Assembly: GCA_903927965.1 (NCBI GenBank)
Contig: CAIYPA010000104.1
Location: forward strand, 1-64,000
Source of the DNA: an uncultured Bacteroidia bacterium
GTDB lineage: Bacteria > Bacteroidota > Bacteroidia > Bacteroidales > Prolixibacteraceae
Length of the DNA stretch: 64,000 nt
Direction: 5' to 3'
Part shown: in pieces, positions 17,318-24,912 of the stretch
Position numbering within the stretch: the stretch's first letter is position 1
How the letters are laid out: each line of letters opens with the position of its first letter
Notes under the pieces: generated by a model
The model's input: only the letters and a program-made list of their open reading frames with translations
What the model was told of the DNA's origin: nothing
The model's database searches: none
Made by a program: the position numbers and the translations under genes

Positions 17318-19858
17318 CTATTTGGCTAATTGTCTATTTTTCAGCATTTTGATGAAATATCCACCAACTACCGAGCGTGCCTGGAATCCTACCATTTTTG
17401 CATTGGTCGTTTCGTACCAATCGCTGTTTGGCACACGGCTAGGCGTCTCGATCACATATTTGTGGACCGGATCAATCAATTTCTGGAAAGATAGGGAGTC
17501 TTCAGCCAAGGTAGCAGTCCAAACGATCCAATCAGATTTGGTGTATGTTTTACGGTTATCCAAAGGCAGACCATATGGATTTTGTTTTGACAGGTAATAG
17601 GCTATCTCCTTCTGTGCAACCTCTTTTGGGAAGATTTCCAACTTTAACAAATTGTCCCACACAAGGTTATATTTCTGGCTCCAGGTACCTGCCTGATCGA
17701 AAGTCAATTTGTAGTGGTCGCCATCAATTGCCATCTCCATCCATTTCTGGCTCATCTGTTTGGCACTTTCAGTATATTTTTGGGCGATATCCTTTTTGCC
17801 CAACATTTCAGCCATTCGGCCATAACCTGCAATACCCATGATCGCTTTAATCGAAAGGTTGGCATTGTGTGCAAAATGACCAGCAAAATCATCGGTACAA
17901 AGTTGGTTTTCAGGATCAAGGCCACTTTCAAGCAAATAATTGGCCCATGTGGTCAAAACGTCCCAATGTTGTTCGGCATATTTAGCATTCCCCTCAATTT
18001 GCGAAATAGCAGTCGCCAGGATCAGCATATTACCGCTCTCTTCAACAGGCATGTTGCCACCATAGGTTTGGCCATTGGCAAGCGGATAAGTCCCAACATC
18101 ATGCGCTGCAAATGGTTTTGTCCATTTCCCACTTTCCGAAAAATGGAATATCGGGTTCATCATCCCTTTCAGCAATTCGGGATTATAATAGAGAAACAAA
18201 GGGGCCGATGGGTAAGTTACGTCAACTGTCCCGATGGAACCATTGCTGAAATTTTCTTTGGAAAGGAATACGATATTGCCCAATGTGTCTTTTGCCAATT
18301 TATGGGCAGAGATCGACTGCCTGAAAGCCAGGATACACAGGTCAGCATAATTCTTTCCACCTGCATTGATGGCGTCCTTCCACAACTCATAGTCTAGAGC
18401 TGCACATTTTTTCATTATCACATCATGTTCGTTGCTGGCACTTTGCAGAGCCATATCCATCGACACCTTCCCATTTTGGGTCCACCAAGCCTTCAGGTTC
18501 GTCCCAAAATATTGCAACGAATAGATATCATCGTAACCAACCATGATAAATCCGGTAGCTGGTTTGGAAGAAACTTTGCCGATTCCGTCAACAACTGCAA
18601 GGACTGATAGTTTCCCGCCCATAGTTGTCGTAACCGGGTCATTGGAAGATGAAACTTTTCCTGCTGAAATGAACTCTTTCTTTTTACCGAAATAATCACC
18701 AATGGCATAGCTCATTTGAGGGATTTCCTTTCCGCTCAGGTAGAAATAACCCCAGTCGATACGGAGGTCATCTCCTTTTTTTGCAAGGATCGGTTGTTCT
18801 GTTGTACCGGTGGTGAGATAGGTCAATCCGGTTGTATGCCCTTCTTGCAAGACCACTTCCTGACTGGTTTGATTGACAGCCCATTCCGGGGTTGCCTCAA
18901 AGTAGATTTGTACTTCATGAGCCTTCCCATCTGTTGAGGCCACTTCATAATTGACATAATTGATGGGGCGCGACAGGATATCCAGTTCCTTGGGTAAAAG
19001 TGGTGCGACAAACTTTAATTTCAGGTCAATTGGTCCGCAGGAAAATTCGTAATGTGTTTGTGTGGCCGAAAGGGAGACCGATTTTTGAATAGCAGTCTGC
19101 GCAAAAACTTCCTTATCGTCACTTTTTTGGAACAAGCCAAAATCGACATATGCGCCGCCAACACGGTTCTGGCCATGAGCTGCAAGTACGTTTTTCCCGT
19201 TTGGCAACAGCAAACTTTTGTCGATGGGAAGGACGACATTGTTCTTCCACGTGTAGCCGGTTTCGACCAGTTTTTTTCCGTTCAGCCAGAGTTCAAAATC
19301 GTCATCATGTGAGTAAATCAGGAATAAATCACCGTTGCCCATGTTTTCAGGAAAATTGAATTCGCGGCGTACCCAGATATCTTTTGTTTCCCATAATGTT
19401 GACAATGAAGGCATGCCTGAAGTTCCAAATGCGGCTTTGCCGGTTTTCCATTCATCGTCTTTAAAACCAGTGGACTCCCATCCCTTCGCAGGTTGGGTCA
19501 ACACATACTTTCCTTCCCAACCTTTGCCGACAGCCATCGGGATAAGGGCTTTCCATGGAATGGTTTCTTTCCCCAGGAAACGGTAAACTGTGCCATCCAC
19601 ACGAAGTGCGCCAATCAGGGAACGGGTTTTTCCGGTCCAATGTTTCACCGCTTCATCGAACAACTGGTCCGATTCCGACCAGCCGCTCATATACGGATCG
19701 ACAGTGATTAAAGGATAAGCCGGGGCGCGGAAGGTTGTAGTAATACTTGAAACATCCTTAGATGTTGGATTACAAGAGATTAAAAATGCAATGGCCAATA
19801 GCGCAAAGGCAGCAGCTAATTTCAAGCTTCTGAATGAACTAAAATAAACTGAAGTCAT
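17318..19858 (-). CDS. GtaA-like lipoprotein with DUF4964/DUF5127/DUF4965/DUF1793 architecture
   Basis: An 846-residue surface or periplasmic lipoprotein: the N-terminus has a hydrophobic run AAAFALLAIAFLISC with a lipobox Cys. The order of segments (AYPLITVDPYMSGWSESDQL near the start, a jelly-roll-like insert WVRREFNFPENMGNGDLFL, and the C-terminal (alpha/alpha)6-like region with MPVEESGNMLILATAIS and HNANLSIKAIMGIAGYGRMA) is that of proteins annotated as glutaminase A/GtaA or DUF4965 family. Bacteroidota homologues usually sit with glycan-degradation genes and true activity is uncertain, so glutaminase activity should not be assumed. The adjacent GH92 gene suggests glycan or glycoprotein breakdown. 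The upstream intergenic region holds degenerate toxin DNA and no clear promoter. Confidence 0.85.
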   Translation of the reverse strand: MTSVYFSSFRSLKLAAAFALLAIAFLISCNPTSKDVSSITTTFRAPAYPLITVDPYMSGWSESDQLFDEAVKHWTGKTRSLIGALRVDGTVYRFLGKETIPWKALIPMAVGKGWEGKYVLTQPAKGWESTGFKDDEWKTGKAAFGTSGMPSLSTLWETKDIWVRREFNFPENMGNGDLFLIYSHDDDFELWLNGKKLVETGYTWKNNVVLPIDKSLLLPNGKNVLAAHGQNRVGGAYVDFGLFQKSDDKEVFAQTAIQKSVSLSATQTHYEFSCGPIDLKLKFVAPLLPKELDILSRPINYVNYEVASTDGKAHEVQIYFEATPEWAVNQTSQEVVLQEGHTTGLTYLTTGTTEQPILAKKGDDLRIDWGYFYLSGKEIPQMSYAIGDYFGKKKEFISAGKVSSSNDPVTTTMGGKLSVLAVVDGIGKVSSKPATGFIMVGYDDIYSLQYFGTNLKAWWTQNGKVSMDMALQSASNEHDVIMKKCAALDYELWKDAINAGGKNYADLCILAFRQSISAHKLAKDTLGNIVFLSKENFSNGSIGTVDVTYPSAPLFLYYNPELLKGMMNPIFHFSESGKWTKPFAAHDVGTYPLANGQTYGGNMPVEESGNMLILATAISQIEGNAKYAEQHWDVLTTWANYLLESGLDPENQLCTDDFAGHFAHNANLSIKAIMGIAGYGRMAEMLGKKDIAQKYTESAKQMSQKWMEMAIDGDHYKLTFDQAGTWSQKYNLVWDNLLKLEIFPKEVAQKEIAYYLSKQNPYGLPLDNRKTYTKSDWIVWTATLAEDSLSFQKLIDPVHKYVIETPSRVPNSDWYETTNAKMVGFQARSVVGGYFIKMLKNRQLAK

Positions 19859-19981
19859 CTCGGTTGATTGTAAGTGTTTTTATAAGTAATTATTAGTCAG
19901 AATATTGTATTCCTATAGTTTGAAGGGTAAATTAAAACAAAATTTTCCGAATGACCGCGATTTGAGGAAAAACAAAAACGA

Positions 19982-20119
19982 AAAATATTGATGGAAAAGA
20001 ATTAAAAGCCAGGGCATGGAACAGGGTAAAATAGTTCTATGCGATACAGATGTGATGTTAAATTTTAAACACTAAATAAAAAGGACTTTCGTTTTATTGA
20101 AGGATTAAAGTTATATCTT
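19982..20119 (+). pseudogene. Degenerate VapC-like (PIN) toxin stub, copy 1
   Basis: An ATG at 20016 starts MEQGKIVLCDTDVMLNF and stops after 19 codons (TAA 20073-20075). The ILCDTDVM-type opening is that of PIN-domain VapC toxins, whose first catalytic Asp lies in this strand. The DNA from 19982 to 20119 is a close copy of 21114-21250; homology begins inside the last codons of the partner antitoxin frame (AATATTGATGG-AAAAGAATTA). Everything after the first PIN strand is missing. The 360-bp gap between the GtaA-like gene and the RelE-type module is otherwise without genes. Confidence 0.6.
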
Positions 20120-20151
20120 GAACAAGTAGTTTTGTAAAGTCCCGTTTGGAT

Positions 20152-20182
20152 TTTGTTGTAACCTCTAAGTTTTGTAATTTTG
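20152..20182 (+). promoter_or_regulatory. Bacteroidota-type promoter of the RelE toxin-antitoxin module
   Basis: TTTG (20152-20155) and TAATTTTG (20175-20182) are separated by 19 bp, a full match to the TTTG-N19-21-TAnnTTTG consensus. The antitoxin ATG lies 37 nt after the -7 element. Confidence 0.65.
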
Positions 20183-20218
20183 ACCTATTGTTATAAAAAA
20201 ACAAATACGCATTGACTT

Positions 20219-20425
20219 ATGAAATTATTGGTTGACGTCAAGGACAACAAAGTGGATTTTATACTGGAACTGCTGAACAATTTTTCGTTTGCAAAAGCGA
20301 AACCGATTTCCCCTGCCAAAGCCAAGTTGCTGGAAGAAATCAAAGAAGCGGTTGAAAACCTGAACCTTGTCAAACAGGGAAAACTAAAAGCCCGTCCTGC
20401 TAAAGACTTGCTCAATGAGCTATAA
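20219..20425 (+). CDS. Antitoxin of a RelE-type toxin-antitoxin module
   Basis: A 68-residue basic and acidic helical protein (MKLLVDVKDNKVDFILELL at the N-terminus, then a helical K/E-rich region ending RPAKDLLNEL). This matches short Bacteroidota antitoxins that precede RelE/ParE-fold toxins; its C-terminus would wrap the toxin. The gene overlaps the toxin gene by 11 nt, the usual translationally coupled arrangement with antitoxin first. A well-formed promoter lies 37 nt upstream. No DNA-binding fold is obvious from the sequence. Confidence 0.75.
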   Translation: MKLLVDVKDNKVDFILELLNNFSFAKAKPISPAKAKLLEEIKEAVENLNLVKQGKLKARPAKDLLNEL

Positions 20426-20741
20426 TGTTCTTACTATCCCCCCTTTCGACAGGCAGCTTAAACGGCTAGTCAAAAAATTCCCTTCCCTAAAAATGGAATA
20501 TGCACAATTGGTCGAAAGTCTGGAAACTGAACCTATTCAGGGTGCAGCACTCGCCAATAACTGTTTCAAAATCCGCTTGGCCATAAAATCCAAGAGCAAA
20601 GGTAAATCAGGTGGGACAAGGGTCATTGCCCACGTTCAGGTTACTGGAAAAAATGTCTTTTTACTTACCATCTACGACAAATCCGAACAGGAGGACATCA
20701 CAGACAAGGAGATCAAATATTTGCTCTCATTTATTGATTGA
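20415..20741 (+). CDS. RelE/ParE-superfamily toxin (mRNA interferase-like)
   Basis: A 108-residue toxin of the RelE/YafQ type. It shows the expected order: basic N-terminal helix region (PPFDRQLKRLVKKFPSLKME), a central strand pair with NNCFKIRLAIKSKSKGKSGG-type basic residues, TRVIAHVQVTGKNVFLLTIYDKSEQEDI, and a C-terminal helix. RelE toxins cleave mRNA on the ribosome. It overlaps its antitoxin gene by 11 nt. Its last codons lie at the beginning of a 119-bp stretch that matches hicB on the other strand, so the 3' end was shaped by insertion next to hicB-derived DNA. Confidence 0.8.
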   Translation: MSYNVLTIPPFDRQLKRLVKKFPSLKMEYAQLVESLETEPIQGAALANNCFKIRLAIKSKSKGKSGGTRVIAHVQVTGKNVFLLTIYDKSEQEDITDKEIKYLLSFID

Positions 20742-20848
20742 AATTCCGGGTATCTCAGTAATATGGACAATACACCTATGAAGTTCAGAAGTAGGCCATA
20801 AATAAATACTGTTGAAATACCACTTTCACTATCCGATATTTTCAGCAC
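20730..20848 (-). pseudogene. Dead fragment of a hicB antitoxin gene
   Basis: These 119 bp align without gaps to 21321-21439 inside the intact hicB gene (for example TTTATTGAT, GTATCT, AGTTCAG, GATATTTTCAGC are shared in register). Read in the hicB frame on the minus strand it gives AENIG, two stops, then PTSELHRCIVHITEIPGISIN, against AENIEPE...TPELHKRVAHSAKIRGISIN in hicB. It is therefore an old broken duplicate of the hicB C-terminal region. Confidence 0.7.
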
Positions 20849-20953
20849 TAGGCGGTTGCCTTGGAAAAATATTTGGAAAATGCAATAATTTTTAATGTAT
20901 TTTTGCAATAAAGGTTATCAAAGAGGGAAATCTGCAATTAGTAATATAACAGT

Positions 20954-21139
20954 ATGGAAACTATTGTTTTGAATATCAAAGACCATGAAAAGTACGTTTC
21001 TTTTCTACAATTTATAGAGCAACTTGATTTTATCGAAATTGAAAAATCGGCAAAAGTAAAAGACGGAAATGAAAAACATGATTTCTTCGCTTCTGCCGGA
21101 ATGTGGAAAGATAAAAATATTGACGCAAAAGAATTATGA
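20954..21139 (+). CDS. Antitoxin-like protein upstream of a truncated PIN toxin
   Basis: A 61-residue protein, METIVLNIKDHEKYVSFLQF at the start and GMWKDKNIDAKEL at the end. The tail resembles short Bacteroidota antitoxins whose C-termini read GxWKDxNIDxxxL and are followed by a VapC toxin. Its TGA overlaps the ATG of the next frame (ATGA), and that frame is a truncated PIN toxin, so this is probably an orphaned VapB-type antitoxin. A TATTTTTG at 20898-20905 could be its -7 element, with TTTG at 20872-20875 (22-bp spacing). Confidence 0.6.
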   Translation: METIVLNIKDHEKYVSFLQFIEQLDFIEIEKSAKVKDGNEKHDFFASAGMWKDKNIDAKEL

Positions 21140-21250
21140 GCCAAGGCATGGAACAGGGTAAAATAATTTTATGCGATACGGATGTGATGTTGAACTTTAC
21201 ACGCTTAATAAAAAGGACTTTCGTTTTATTGAAGGAATAAAGTTATACCT
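21114..21250 (+). pseudogene. Truncated VapC-like (PIN) toxin, copy 2
   Basis: The ATG at 21136 opens MSQGMEQGKIILCDTDVMLNF and the frame stops at 21238-21240 after 34 codons, whereas VapC toxins have ~130 residues. Only the first strand with the first acidic active-site residue remains. It overlaps the antitoxin stop by 4 nt, exactly as in an intact module. The same DNA occurs at 19982-20119. Confidence 0.65.
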
Positions 21251-21281
21251 GTGAATTGATAAAATTGCAACACAATATTGA

Positions 21282-21617
21282 TTAGCGAGATAAGTTCTCA
21301 TTCAATACTTCAAAAACATATTTATTGATGGAAATACCGCGTATCTTCGCTGAGTGGGCAACACGCTTATGCAGTTCAGGTGTAAGCCTTACATTAAAAC
21401 TCCCTTTGTAGCTCTTTTCGGGTTCGATATTTTCAGCTTCACAATCTTTTATATGTTCATCAACCATATAATGAAAAGCTTCGGTAAGCTCGCTAACCGA
21501 TTCGCCTTCAAATGTGATCAAGTCTTTTATACCTTCAATCTTACCATAAAACACACTGTCATCAGCTGCAAAATGAACTGATCCATTGAATCCTTTATAA
21601 TTTAATACATCTTTCAT
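21282..21617 (-). CDS. hicB: HicB-family antitoxin
   Basis: A 111-residue antitoxin: an N-terminal HicB fold (GFNGSVHFAADDSVFYGKIE, then FEGESVSELTEAFHYMVDEH) and a C-terminal ribbon-helix-helix DNA-binding part (GSFNVRLTPELHKRVAHSA). It neutralises HicA and probably represses the operon. It follows hicA by 12 nt. A consensus-like Shine-Dalgarno AAGGAG lies about 8 nt before its ATG, unusual for this phylum and likely to favour antitoxin synthesis over the toxin. A dead copy of its C-terminal region lies at 20730-20848. Confidence 0.88.
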   Translation of the reverse strand: MKDVLNYKGFNGSVHFAADDSVFYGKIEGIKDLITFEGESVSELTEAFHYMVDEHIKDCEAENIEPEKSYKGSFNVRLTPELHKRVAHSAKIRGISINKYVFEVLNENLSR

Positions 21618-21629
21618 TTTAATTCTCCT

Positions 21630-21872
21630 TTATATTAAGCCTTCTTTTTTAAGTTCGTCAATAATTAAACCAATTTGATACAACTTTAACAGATTACCAG
21701 GATGTGGTTTATGAAGTTTTATCTTATGTGATTTACTCCTAAAGCAAACCCGTGAACCAGAACCCTGTATTTCCTCATATCCCCAAAAAGCAAGAATTGT
21801 CTTTAACTCTAAATAGGTAAAATCTTTTGGTTTTGACTGCAACCGTAAAATCAATTTTTCAGTTTTGGACAT
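21630..21872 (-). CDS. hicA: HicA-family mRNA interferase toxin
   Basis: An 80-residue toxin with the dsRBD-like HicA fold. FTYLELKTILAFWGYEEIQ is followed by GSGSRVCFRSKSHKIKLHKPH, in which the HKPHP histidine is the catalytic residue of the family. HicA cleaves mRNA and tmRNA independently of translation when not bound by HicB. Toxin precedes antitoxin, the standard hicAB order. The ATG is at 21870-21872. This appears to be an intact module in an island of broken ones. Confidence 0.87.
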   Translation of the reverse strand: MSKTEKLILRLQSKPKDFTYLELKTILAFWGYEEIQGSGSRVCFRSKSHKIKLHKPHPGNLLKLYQIGLIIDELKKEGLI

Positions 21873-21959
21873 GGTTCGAATTTTTACAAAGTTACAAAAT
21901 TTTACGATTGCAACTACTATTTAGTTACAAAAAATCTTACTTAATACACAAAAATAAAT

Positions 21960-22035
21960 TTAACTATCCGGTTAAATTATTTGGTTAATCCAAAATAAAA
22001 GTTTTTCTTTGTTGAATTATTAACTGATTGGTTAA
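21960..22035 (+). promoter_or_regulatory. Promoter and paired TetR operators of the export operon
   Basis: Two copies of TTAAC-N6-GTTAA lie at 21960-21975 and 22020-22035, exactly 60 bp apart (about six helical turns), with another GGTTAA half-site between them. Between the operators are TTTG (21980-21983) and, 20 bp later, TTTCTTTG (22004-22011), a near match to the -7 consensus. The second operator ends 5 nt before the tetR ATG at 22041. This fits autoregulation by the TetR protein encoded next. Confidence 0.6.
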
Positions 22036-22040
22036 ACTGT

Positions 22041-22652
22041 ATGGATAAAACATTGAACAGTTCCACAGAAGAGAAAATTTACGAAGCTGCAAGGAGGGTC
22101 TTTGTTTCAAAAGGGATGGAAGGTGCCAGGATGCAGGAGATTGCCGATGAGGCGGGTATGAACAAGGCTTTGCTTCACTACTATTACAGGAGCAAAGAAA
22201 ACCTGTTCAAAGCGGTTTTCAAAGACATTTTTACGAAATTTTTCAGGAAGATAGGTACTGCACTGCTTTCGGAAGCAACTGTAAAAGAAAAACTGATGCT
22301 CTTTATTGACGAGTATGTCGATTTGATCCAGTCTAATCCGTATGTGCCGCAATTTATCATCAACGAGATTAACCGTGATCCCTTGATGTTAAAATCACTG
22401 ATGTTTGAATCGGGAATCGAACCCCAAAAGATCCTATTTATGTTTGACAAACAGGCAAATGGCGAAACCCTTAAAAAAATTGATCCACGCCACTTGGTCG
22501 TAAGCATTATCGGTATGCTGGTATTCCCGATTGTGGCCAGGCCAATACTGCAAATGATCTATTTCAATGATGATCAGGACGTTTATAATCAGTTCCTTAC
22601 CGAACGGAAAGAAATTGTTAAGAATATGGTTTTAAAAATTATAGAAGCATGA
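22041..22652 (+). CDS. TetR-family transcriptional regulator
   Basis: A 203-residue regulator. The N-terminal TetR domain contains KIYEAARRVFVSKGMEGARM and the helix-turn-helix MQEIADEAGMNKALLHYYYR, followed by SKENLF, the standard signature. The larger C-terminal ligand domain is not assignable to a ligand. It heads an operon of export genes, and its stop overlaps the next start by 4 nt. Two palindromes directly upstream are the probable operator sites. Confidence 0.94.
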   Translation: MDKTLNSSTEEKIYEAARRVFVSKGMEGARMQEIADEAGMNKALLHYYYRSKENLFKAVFKDIFTKFFRKIGTALLSEATVKEKLMLFIDEYVDLIQSNPYVPQFIINEINRDPLMLKSLMFESGIEPQKILFMFDKQANGETLKKIDPRHLVVSIIGMLVFPIVARPILQMIYFNDDQDVYNQFLTERKEIVKNMVLKIIEA

Positions 22653-23914
22653 GAAAGTTAGTTTTGTTTTTGTTTTTCACCCTGGCCCTTTCGTGGGCCA
22701 ACGCGCAACAACTCAACCTTGACAGTTGTCAATCGATGGCGCGAAAGAACCATCCGTTGTTAAGGCAGGCAGGGATCATTGATGAGATTTCGGCACTCCG
22801 GCAACAAAATATCGAGGTTTCCAACCTGCCACAGTTCGACCTCACGGCAAGGGCTTCGTGGCAATCGGACGTGACAAAAATGGTCCTGAATATTCCCGGG
22901 GTTTCGGGTCCCAAACCGCTTTCAAAAGACCAGTACAAAGCTTATGTCGATATCCGCCAGAAACTTTATGACGGGGGTGTGGCAAAAAAACGGGAAGAAC
23001 TTGAAGAAGCCGACAGGCTCGTTTCGAGGCAACAAAATGAAACGGAGCTATACAAAATCCGAGAAACCGTTAATTCATTATATTTCAATATCTTGATTAT
23101 TCAGGAGAATTTATTGATTGTCGATCTTAAAAAAGGAACCCTGGATGAAAGAATTAAAATTGTAAGCTCGGCGGTGAATAACGGCGTAACCCTTCCCAAC
23201 GATCTTAACCAGCTCAAGGCCGAAAAGATAATGACCCAGCAACAGGAGACAGAATTCAATTCGACGAGGAAGGTCTCCTTGTCTTTGCTTGAAATAATTA
23301 CAGGTAGATCTATTTCGGAGCAAACTGTATTTGTAAAACCCCAGATTTCTACAATTTCAGAACAGAGTGAGCTGAAAAGACCTGAACTGGAGCTCTTCAC
23401 ATTGCAAAAAGCAAAATTGGAGAAGAGTTCCGAACTGCTCTCAACCTCCAGAAAACCATTTGTTTATGCTTTCGGTCAGGCCGGATATGGCCGTCCGGGA
23501 TTCAATATGCTCGACAACAGCTTTGCCGACTATTATATGTTGGGTGCCGGAATGACCTGGAATCTTTGGGACTGGCACAAAACCCGCCGTGATAAAGCTT
23601 CGATCAAACTTCAGCAAAATCTGATCGACACCAACCTCGACCAGTTCAACCGCGCCATCAAACTGTCGTTGAGTCAGGAAGAAAACAATTTTCAAAAGAT
23701 AAAGGACCTAATCTCAACGGATGAACAATTGGTTACGGTCAAAGACCAGATCAGCAAACGCTCGGCTGTTGCGCTTGAAAACGGGACCATCACCTCCGCC
23801 GATTACATCCGCGACCTTAACGGACTGCTTCAGGCAAAAGCCAACCTGGAAACAAGGAAAGTAATGTTGATACAGGCGACAGTAAATTATCAGAATATTA
23901 AGGGAAATAAATAG
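22649..23914 (+). CDS. TolC-family outer membrane channel of an ABC export system
   Basis: A 421-residue outer membrane factor with a signal peptide (MRKLVLFLFFTLALSWANAQ) and the opening LNLDSCQSMARKNHPLL. Long helices (VDIRQKLYDGGVAKKREEL) and a barrel segment with YMLGAGMTWNLWDWHK are typical of the OEP fold. It is coupled to tetR by a 4-nt overlap. A 10-bp tandem repeat begins in its stop codon region and separates it from the adaptor gene. It probably forms the exit duct for the ABC exporter encoded downstream. Confidence 0.92.
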   Translation: MRKLVLFLFFTLALSWANAQQLNLDSCQSMARKNHPLLRQAGIIDEISALRQQNIEVSNLPQFDLTARASWQSDVTKMVLNIPGVSGPKPLSKDQYKAYVDIRQKLYDGGVAKKREELEEADRLVSRQQNETELYKIRETVNSLYFNILIIQENLLIVDLKKGTLDERIKIVSSAVNNGVTLPNDLNQLKAEKIMTQQQETEFNSTRKVSLSLLEIITGRSISEQTVFVKPQISTISEQSELKRPELELFTLQKAKLEKSSELLSTSRKPFVYAFGQAGYGRPGFNMLDNSFADYYMLGAGMTWNLWDWHKTRRDKASIKLQQNLIDTNLDQFNRAIKLSLSQEENNFQKIKDLISTDEQLVTVKDQISKRSAVALENGTITSADYIRDLNGLLQAKANLETRKVMLIQATVNYQNIKGNK

Positions 23915-23999
23915 AAATAGGTGGAAATAAGTTGAAATAAGTTGAAATAGGTGGAAGTGAATAGAAATAAGTTGAAATAGATTGAAATAATTGAAATAA
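23904..23999. repeat. Tandem 10-bp repeat between tolC and hlyD-like genes
   Basis: GAAATAA or a close variant recurs at 23904, 23914, 23924, 23934, 23944, 23954, 23964, 23974, 23984 and 23993. Nine steps are in register at 10 bp and the last at 9 bp. The unit is about GAAATAAGTT, one helical turn, on a purine-rich strand. It starts at the tolC stop codon and ends about 20 nt before the next ATG. Confidence 0.85.
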
Positions 24000-24019
24000 A
24001 AAAATATAATATTTTAAAT

Positions 24020-24895
24020 ATGAGAACATTAATAATTGTATCGCTGATCATCATCATCGGGGCTTGTACGAATGGGAAAACCAAACCCGATGCTTATGGG
24101 AATTTTGAAACTGACGAGGTAACAGTATCTGCCGAAAATAGCGGCAAAATTTTGTTTACTGGCTTTAACGAAGGGGAAAAAGTCACCCAGGGTGCTGTCT
24201 TGGTGAAAACAGACACGGCAAACCTTGTCCTTCAACGGAGCCAGTTGGACGCACAAAAAGAATCAATCCTGGCCCAAAAGGCGAGCCTTTATGCCCAAAT
24301 AGCCGTGTCGGACCAGCAAATCACAAATGTCCAGAAAGATCAGGTCAGGATAAAGAAGATGTTGGCAGATGGTGCCGCGACAGCCAAGCAAATGGATGAT
24401 ATCGATGGTCAGATTGCCTTGGTTGACAAGCAGAAAAAGGCCTATACTGCACAGATATCTGCCATCGAAAAAAATGCCCAGGCAGTTGAAGCACAGATTA
24501 CTGTATTGAACGACAGGATAGGAACTTCAGTTGTTAAAGCCCCTATTTCAGGAGTTATCCTTGAAAAGTACGTAGAAACCGGTGAACTGGCAGTACCTGG
24601 AAAACCGTTGTACAAAATGGCAAACCTCGATAAATTGATCCTCAGGGTTTACATCAGCGGCACTCAACTCACCCAGATCAAAATAGGAACTCCTGTAAAA
24701 GTCATGATCGATGGAAACGATGGGATAAAAGAGATGGCAGGTACAGTTGAATGGGTTTCGCAGGAGGCCGAATTTACCCCCAAGATCATCCAGACTCGCG
24801 AAGAACGGGTAAAATTGGTCTATGCCGTGAAGGTCAGCGTCCAGAACGACGGTACGCTCAAATTGGGTATGCCGGGAGAAATCAAATTTCAATAA
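24020..24895 (+). CDS. HlyD/YbhG-like periplasmic adaptor
   Basis: A 291-residue membrane fusion protein for an ABC exporter. The N-terminus MRTLIIVSLIIIIGACTNG has a lipobox (IIGAC), so it is probably a lipoprotein. ENSGKILFTGFNEGEKVTQG begins the lipoyl half, a long coiled-coil hairpin spans about residues 70-165, and the second lipoyl half reads VVKAPISGVILEKYVETGEL. It matches YbhG-type adaptors in domain order and length. It lies 18 nt before the first ATPase gene. Confidence 0.92.
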   Translation: MRTLIIVSLIIIIGACTNGKTKPDAYGNFETDEVTVSAENSGKILFTGFNEGEKVTQGAVLVKTDTANLVLQRSQLDAQKESILAQKASLYAQIAVSDQQITNVQKDQVRIKKMLADGAATAKQMDDIDGQIALVDKQKKAYTAQISAIEKNAQAVEAQITVLNDRIGTSVVKAPISGVILEKYVETGELAVPGKPLYKMANLDKLILRVYISGTQLTQIKIGTPVKVMIDGNDGIKEMAGTVEWVSQEAEFTPKIIQTREERVKLVYAVKVSVQNDGTLKLGMPGEIKFQ

Positions 24896-24912
24896 GACAA
24901 TATACAAACAAC

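Noticed and set aside
20672-20908. A 78-codon minus-strand frame past the RelE-type toxin
   Set aside because: It runs across the dead hicB fragment in a different frame; the hicB frame there has stops, so this is chance openness.
23890-24084. A hydrophobic minus-strand frame over the 10-bp tandem repeat
   Set aside because: Its repeated FNL/TYF pattern simply reflects translation of the tandem repeat.
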